A DNA stretch of 14,783 nucleotides from Clostridia bacterium (GTDB lineage Bacteria; Bacillota; Clostridia; Christensenellales; Borkfalkiaceae), in contig JAFTMQ010000070.1 in the NCBI GenBank assembly GCA_017452305.1, forward strand, positions 1-14,783, in the 5' to 3' direction. The translations under genes were made by a program, and so were the position numbers. The notes under the pieces were generated by a model that saw nothing but the letters and a program-made list of their open reading frames with translations, did no database searches and was not told the DNA's origin. Below, in pieces: positions 12,323 through 14,783 of this stretch (within the stretch, counting starts at the first letter, position 1; every line of letters begins with the position of its first letter).

Positions 12323-12365
12323 ACTGTTTCCTATGAAATTATACGCATCGCGCGCAATTTGACAA
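12323..12365 (-). promoter_or_regulatory. Candidate promoter(s) of spoIIR
   Basis: Minus strand TTGTCA (12360-12365), 16-bp spacer, TATAAT (12338-12343) is a sigma-A-like promoter right after the trmL stop. Overlapping its downstream side, GGAAACAGT (12323-12331) fits the sigma-F -10 pattern GGnRAnAnT, which would suit spoIIR, but I see no good sigma-F -35 at the expected 15-bp distance. Confidence 0.5.
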
Positions 12366-12368
12366 AAT

Positions 12369-12875
12369 TTATTTTTGCGCCTCCGCCCAACTGTGGTTGT
12401 GCAATTCGCCTTCTTCTAAAAGTCCCTCGTAGTCCGTTTGACGAAGCGCCTCGTATAACGCGACGGCAACGGAATTGCTCAAATTGAGAGAACGCGCTTC
12501 CGAAAACATAGGGATACGCAAGCAGGTCTTTTCGTTTTGCAGCAAAAGCTCTTCGGGCAAACCGCGCGTTTCCTTGCCAAACACCAAAAAGTCGCCGTCT
12601 TGAAAGCTTACGTCGCTGTGGCGGTGTCTACCCTTGGTAGTGAAGAAGAAAAAGCGGTTGTCGGGATATTTCGCACGCAATTCCTCAAAGCTATCGTAAT
12701 AAGAAATATCGACCAAGTGCCAATAATCAAGCCCCGCGCGCTTTAAATATTTGTCCGTAACCTCAAAGCCGAGGGGACGGATCATATGCAGGTGCGTACC
12801 CGTCGCGGCGCACGTCCGCGCAATATTGCCTGCGTTTTGCGGAATTTCGGGTTCTACGAGAACGATGTGGAACAT
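12369..12875 (-). CDS. trmL: tRNA (cytidine(34)-2'-O)-methyltransferase TrmL
   Basis: 168 residues, typical of this small SPOUT (trefoil-knot) methyltransferase, which modifies the wobble base of tRNA-Leu using S-adenosylmethionine. Motif 1 is IVLVEPEIPQNAGNIARTCA (about 4-23). The knot region includes FLVFGKETRGLP (about 96-107, the SAM-binding GxExxGLP) and IPMFSEARSLNLSNSVAVAL (about 121-140, the conserved SLNLSNSVA). Length and motifs place it with TrmL rather than the longer TrmH/SpoU proteins. AGGAG lies 7 nt upstream. It is divergent from the rubrerythrin gene. Confidence 0.95.
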   Translation of the reverse strand: MFHIVLVEPEIPQNAGNIARTCAATGTHLHMIRPLGFEVTDKYLKRAGLDYWHLVDISYYDSFEELRAKYPDNRFFFFTTKGRHRHSDVSFQDGDFLVFGKETRGLPEELLLQNEKTCLRIPMFSEARSLNLSNSVAVALYEALRQTDYEGLLEEGELHNHSWAEAQK

Positions 12876-12931
12876 GTTTACTCCTTTTTGCCCTTGATTT
12901 GGGCGGTTGTTTATACTGTCAATTCTTCCTT

Positions 12932-12960
12932 ATTTTACTCCGTTTTCCTACTTTTGGCAA
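12932..12960 (-). promoter_or_regulatory. Sigma-A promoter of trmL
   Basis: Minus strand TTGCCA (12955-12960), 17-bp spacer, TAAAAT (12932-12937). Confidence 0.7.
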
Positions 12961-13011
12961 GTGTTTTTGCCCCGCTCCCCACACTTTGCCATACTTTGAC
13001 AGCAAAAATGC

Positions 13012-13040
13012 GGATAAAGCGGAAAAATGGGCGCATACTA
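13012..13040 (+). promoter_or_regulatory. Candidate sigma-G promoter of the rubrerythrin operon
   Basis: GGATA (13012-13016), 17-bp spacer, CATACTA (13034-13040). The -10 matches the sigma-G form CATWHTA exactly and the -35 matches GHATR at 4 of 5 positions. The only sigma-A-like -35 here, TTGACA at 12996-13001, has no -10 at a proper distance. Confidence 0.45.
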
Positions 13041-13083
13041 ACAGCACAAAAGCGTTTCTTCGGGAACGGATAAGGAGATTACT

Positions 13084-13680
13084 ATGCAATTTGAAAACAC
13101 GGAAACCTTTAAAAACCTCGCCCGCGCGTTTGCGGGTGAATGTCAAGCGGGTATGCGCTATCAAATGGTTGCAAAGCTCGCCATGAAAGAAAAGTTGAAG
13201 ACGTTGGCGGACGCGGTGCGTACAATCGCCAAAAACGAAACGGTACACGCGACGCAATTTTTCAACAAAATCATCGAAAAGACGGGCAGTAAAGAAAATA
13301 TCGTGCTTGACGCCGGTTACCCTTTCCACATCGGTACGTTGGCAGAGAGCTTGAAATTTTCCGCGAACGACGAAAAGAACGAAACGGAAGATATTTACCC
13401 TGCCTTTTCCTTGACGGCAAAGGAAGAAGGATTTGAGGACGTTGCGGCACTCTTTAAAATGGTTGCCGAGGTCGAAGCGCAACACAAAATCGTCTTCCAA
13501 TATCTTCACGACGCGGTGCGAAACGGAACGCTGTACAAGAGTGAAAAACCCGTGCTTTGGATTTGTAGCGAGTGCGGTCATATGCACGTTGCGACGGAAG
13601 CGTGGAAGGTGTGCCCTCTTTGTAAGGCAGAACAAGGCTACGTGGATTTACACCTGCCCTTTGAGGGCGTGAGAGAGTAA
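13084..13680 (+). CDS. rbr: Rubrerythrin
   Basis: 198 residues. Rubrerythrin reduces hydrogen peroxide in the cytoplasm of anaerobes using a di-iron centre and a rubredoxin-type iron. The ferritin-like four-helix domain (about 1-145) has E19 (AFAGECQAGMRY), E52-x-x-H55 (NETVHATQF), E114 and E131-x-x-H134 (EVEAQHKIVF). The C-terminal rubredoxin-like domain has C161-x-x-C164 (ICSECGH) and C177-x-x-C180 (VCPLCK). AAGGAG (13072-13077) supports the start. Two micro-genes follow before a shared terminator. The domain order and all metal ligands look intact. Confidence 0.95.
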   Translation: MQFENTETFKNLARAFAGECQAGMRYQMVAKLAMKEKLKTLADAVRTIAKNETVHATQFFNKIIEKTGSKENIVLDAGYPFHIGTLAESLKFSANDEKNETEDIYPAFSLTAKEEGFEDVAALFKMVAEVEAQHKIVFQYLHDAVRNGTLYKSEKPVLWICSECGHMHVATEAWKVCPLCKAEQGYVDLHLPFEGVRE

Positions 13681-13725
13681 GCCTTGCCCCTCTCGAAGAA
13701 AAGCTTTGAAAAAAGGAGAAATAGT

Positions 13726-13842
13726 ATGAAAAACAAGAACAACCAAAAAAACAAGAACTGTGGCAACAAGAATTGCGGCAATAAAAACTGCAACGACAAG
13801 GAAAATCACGGCTATAACGGCGGTGAAAAGAACAACGATTGA
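13726..13842 (+). CDS. Cys/Asn/Lys-rich micro-protein, 38 residues
   Basis: Starts MKNKNNQKNKNCGNKNCGNK and ends ENHGYNGGEKNND. Three Cys at residues 12, 17 and 22 repeat every five residues in an N-K-N-C-G motif; the protein has no hydrophobic core, so it is probably disordered or metal-binding. AAAAGGAG (13711-13718) is well placed before the ATG. It begins 45 bp after rubrerythrin and its TGA overlaps the ATG of the next gene (TGATG), pointing to one operon with coupled translation. I do not recognise the family. Its composition recalls small spore proteins, which is only a guess. Confidence 0.75.
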   Translation: MKNKNNQKNKNCGNKNCGNKNCNDKENHGYNGGEKNND

Positions 13843-13994
13843 TGGCTAAAAAATCCACTCAACGCGTACCTGCCCCCACCAAAACGGCCATCGACGTCTT
13901 TGTAGAGCCGTCGGATACGGACGTAAACGGGAGCTATACGGGCAAACCGAAAAACAAAAAAGAAACGCCCGTGCAGGACGCGGACGATTTATAA
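13842..13994 (+). CDS. Small acidic-tailed protein of unknown function, 50 residues
   Basis: Starts MAKKSTQRVPAPTKTAIDVF and ends KNKKETPVQDADDL. The block DVNGSYTG followed by a short Lys/Pro stretch and PVQDADDL at the very end recalls short hypothetical proteins of Clostridia that share this tail; I know no function for them. There is no signal, span or Cys. Its ATG (13842-13844) overlaps the preceding stop codon, so it is probably translated by coupling. It is the last gene before the terminator at 14025-14058. Confidence 0.75.
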   Translation: MAKKSTQRVPAPTKTAIDVFVEPSDTDVNGSYTGKPKNKKETPVQDADDL

Positions 13995-14024
13995 AAAACG
14001 CCATTTGATTGCTTTTAGAGCAAC

Positions 14025-14058
14025 AAAAAATCCCCTTGCGGAATGCGAGGGGATTTTT
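14025..14058. terminator. Bidirectional terminator after the rubrerythrin operon
   Basis: TCCCCTTGCG-GAA-TGCGAGGGGA (14031-14053) forms a 10-bp stem with two wobble pairs, TTTTT after it and AAAAAA before it. It serves both the plus-strand rubrerythrin operon and the minus-strand membrane-protein gene. Confidence 0.88.
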
Positions 14059-14071
14059 CCGTTTTTAAAGA

Positions 14072-14596
14072 TTATTTCTTCAAAAGCTTTACAACAACGG
14101 GAACGCTTACTACAAGACCTGCCAAGATGGAAAGGATACCGCCAACGATGGGGCCTGCGCCAAGCGCCCAACCCTTCTTTGCTTCTGCTTGCGACAATTC
14201 TTGACCCAAAAGGTTGGTTGCATATGCGCTACCTGCGAAAGCGAATTGAACCGTAAGGAAGAAGAACACACCAGCTACGATAAAGCATGCGATTGCGATG
14301 AACGCGAAGAACTTGTTGCCCTTACCGAGGAAGGAAAGTACGCAAAGTACGATGCCTGCTGCTACAAGGATAAGCGTAAGCAAGTTCATGAACGAGAATG
14401 TAAGGTATTCCAAAGTCACTTCACTACCCAAAACGTCTTTCTTTTCGGTAAGACCAAAAATCGCTTGCCAACCGTTGTAATTAACAACTTCGTCGCCGAC
14501 TTTAATCGTGATAGCGGGCAAGAAGAACATGATGATTGCGATAACGCCAAGCGCCGCAGCAATCACGGGGATAAATCTTTCAATTTTCTTATACAT
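14072..14596 (-). CDS. Four-span membrane protein of unknown function
   Basis: 174 residues from MYKKIERFIPVIAAALGVIA. Four hydrophobic segments are visible at about 9-29, 69-90, 95-120 and 145-169. A roughly 40-residue polar loop lies after span 1 (ITIKVGDEVVNYNGWQAIFG) and a second polar stretch comes before span 4 (ELSQAEAKKGWALG). The basic ends (MYKKIER; VKLLKK) suggest both termini lie in the cytoplasm. No catalytic or transport motif is apparent and I do not recognise the family. GGAGGT lies 7 nt before the ATG, with a strong promoter upstream. Monocistronic. Confidence 0.85.
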   Translation of the reverse strand: MYKKIERFIPVIAAALGVIAIIMFFLPAITIKVGDEVVNYNGWQAIFGLTEKKDVLGSEVTLEYLTFSFMNLLTLILVAAGIVLCVLSFLGKGNKFFAFIAIACFIVAGVFFFLTVQFAFAGSAYATNLLGQELSQAEAKKGWALGAGPIVGGILSILAGLVVSVPVVVKLLKK

Positions 14597-14610
14597 AAAA
14601 TAACCTCCGT

Positions 14611-14684
14611 GCGAAAGCTTGTGATTTTTTTACTTTCGCATATTATCATAATATATTATAATAACCTTGCGGATTTTTGTCAAG
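14611..14684 (-). promoter_or_regulatory. Promoter and 5' hairpin of the four-span gene
   Basis: Minus strand TTGACA (14679-14684), 18-bp spacer, TATAAT (14655-14660). In the transcript GCGAAAG (14633-14639) pairs with CTTTCGC (14611-14617), a 7-bp hairpin ending two bases before the Shine-Dalgarno region, perhaps a 5' stabiliser. Confidence 0.75.
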
Positions 14685-14718
14685 GGATTTATAATATTTT
14701 ACCTAATTTTCATTCGAC

Positions 14719-14748
14719 AAAAAAAACGGTTTTGCCATTGCAAAACCG
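14719..14748 (-). terminator. Terminator of the gene entering from the right edge
   Basis: Minus strand CGGTTTTGC-AATG-GCAAAACCG (14727-14748) followed by eight T (14719-14726). Confidence 0.88.
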
Positions 14749-14765
14749 CTCTTTTGTATTATGCT

Positions 14766-14783
14766 TTAAAAATCGTCGTCATC
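14766..14783 (-). CDS. Last five codons of an unidentified gene
   Basis: Reading into the terminator at 14719-14748, the minus strand gives Asp-Asp-Asp-Asp-Phe and TAA (14766-14768). An acidic C-terminus right before a strong terminator makes this the likely end of a gene beyond the window; the protein cannot be identified. Confidence 0.5.
   Translation of the reverse strand, partial: DDDDF

Noticed and set aside
12996..13001. TTGACA as the -35 of a sigma-A promoter for rubrerythrin
   Set aside because: No -10-like hexamer at 16-18 bp; the nearest A/T-rich hexamer is 11 bp away.
12919..13635. 238-codon minus-strand frame opposite rubrerythrin
   Set aside because: Antisense shadow of a certain gene with no start signals.

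Overview
The window comes from a spore-forming, probably anaerobic member of the Bacillota, most likely class Clostridia. The evidence is three sporulation/germination genes (spoIIR, sleB, ypeB), a rubrerythrin, a PerR-type repressor, strong Shine-Dalgarno sequences, textbook sigma-A promoters and the rpmG-secE-nusG-rplK-rplA-rplJ-rplL order. I cannot place it to genus from sequence alone.

Layout. (1) 1-3416, minus strand: the ribosomal-protein/NusG cluster. It reads rpmG, secE, nusG, rplK, rplA, then an internal promoter with an L10 leader attenuator, then rplJ and the first 29 codons of rplL. rplJ carries an in-frame TAA (236-238) after which the same frame resumes as a normal L10 C-terminus. 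Two arrays of short hairpins joined by a GTGAAAT/GTGAATT-type linker follow the stop codons of nusG and rplA. (2) 3420-4150: a small unknown minus-strand gene, then a repeat-rich, gene-free stretch. (3) 4151-6030: a plus-strand lipoprotein and a convergent minus-strand aminotransferase. (4) 6098-8948: perR (minus) divergent from a large plus-strand protein with an N-terminal XRE helix-turn-helix, one membrane span and extracellular InlB-type repeats. (5) 8962-12281, minus: spoIIR-sleB-ypeB; ypeB has a long basic coiled-coil N-terminal extension. (6) 12369-12875, minus: trmL, whose terminator hairpin holds the spoIIR ribosome binding site. (7) 12996-14058, plus: rubrerythrin followed by two micro-genes. 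(8) 14072-14783, minus: a four-span membrane protein and the last codons of another gene.

How the genes relate. The first block supplies ribosome stalk proteins (L10, L7/L12, L11, L1), an elongation factor and the SecE translocase subunit. The spoIIR-sleB-ypeB block joins forespore-to-mother-cell signalling (SpoIIR triggers pro-sigma-E processing) with cortex lysis at germination (SleB with YpeB). perR and rubrerythrin are both peroxide-defence genes but are 6.5 kb apart. The most unusual items are the broken rplJ frame, the membrane-tethered XRE/InlB-repeat protein with paired repeats in its promoter region, the YpeB extension, the two hairpin arrays and the rubrerythrin micro-gene operon.
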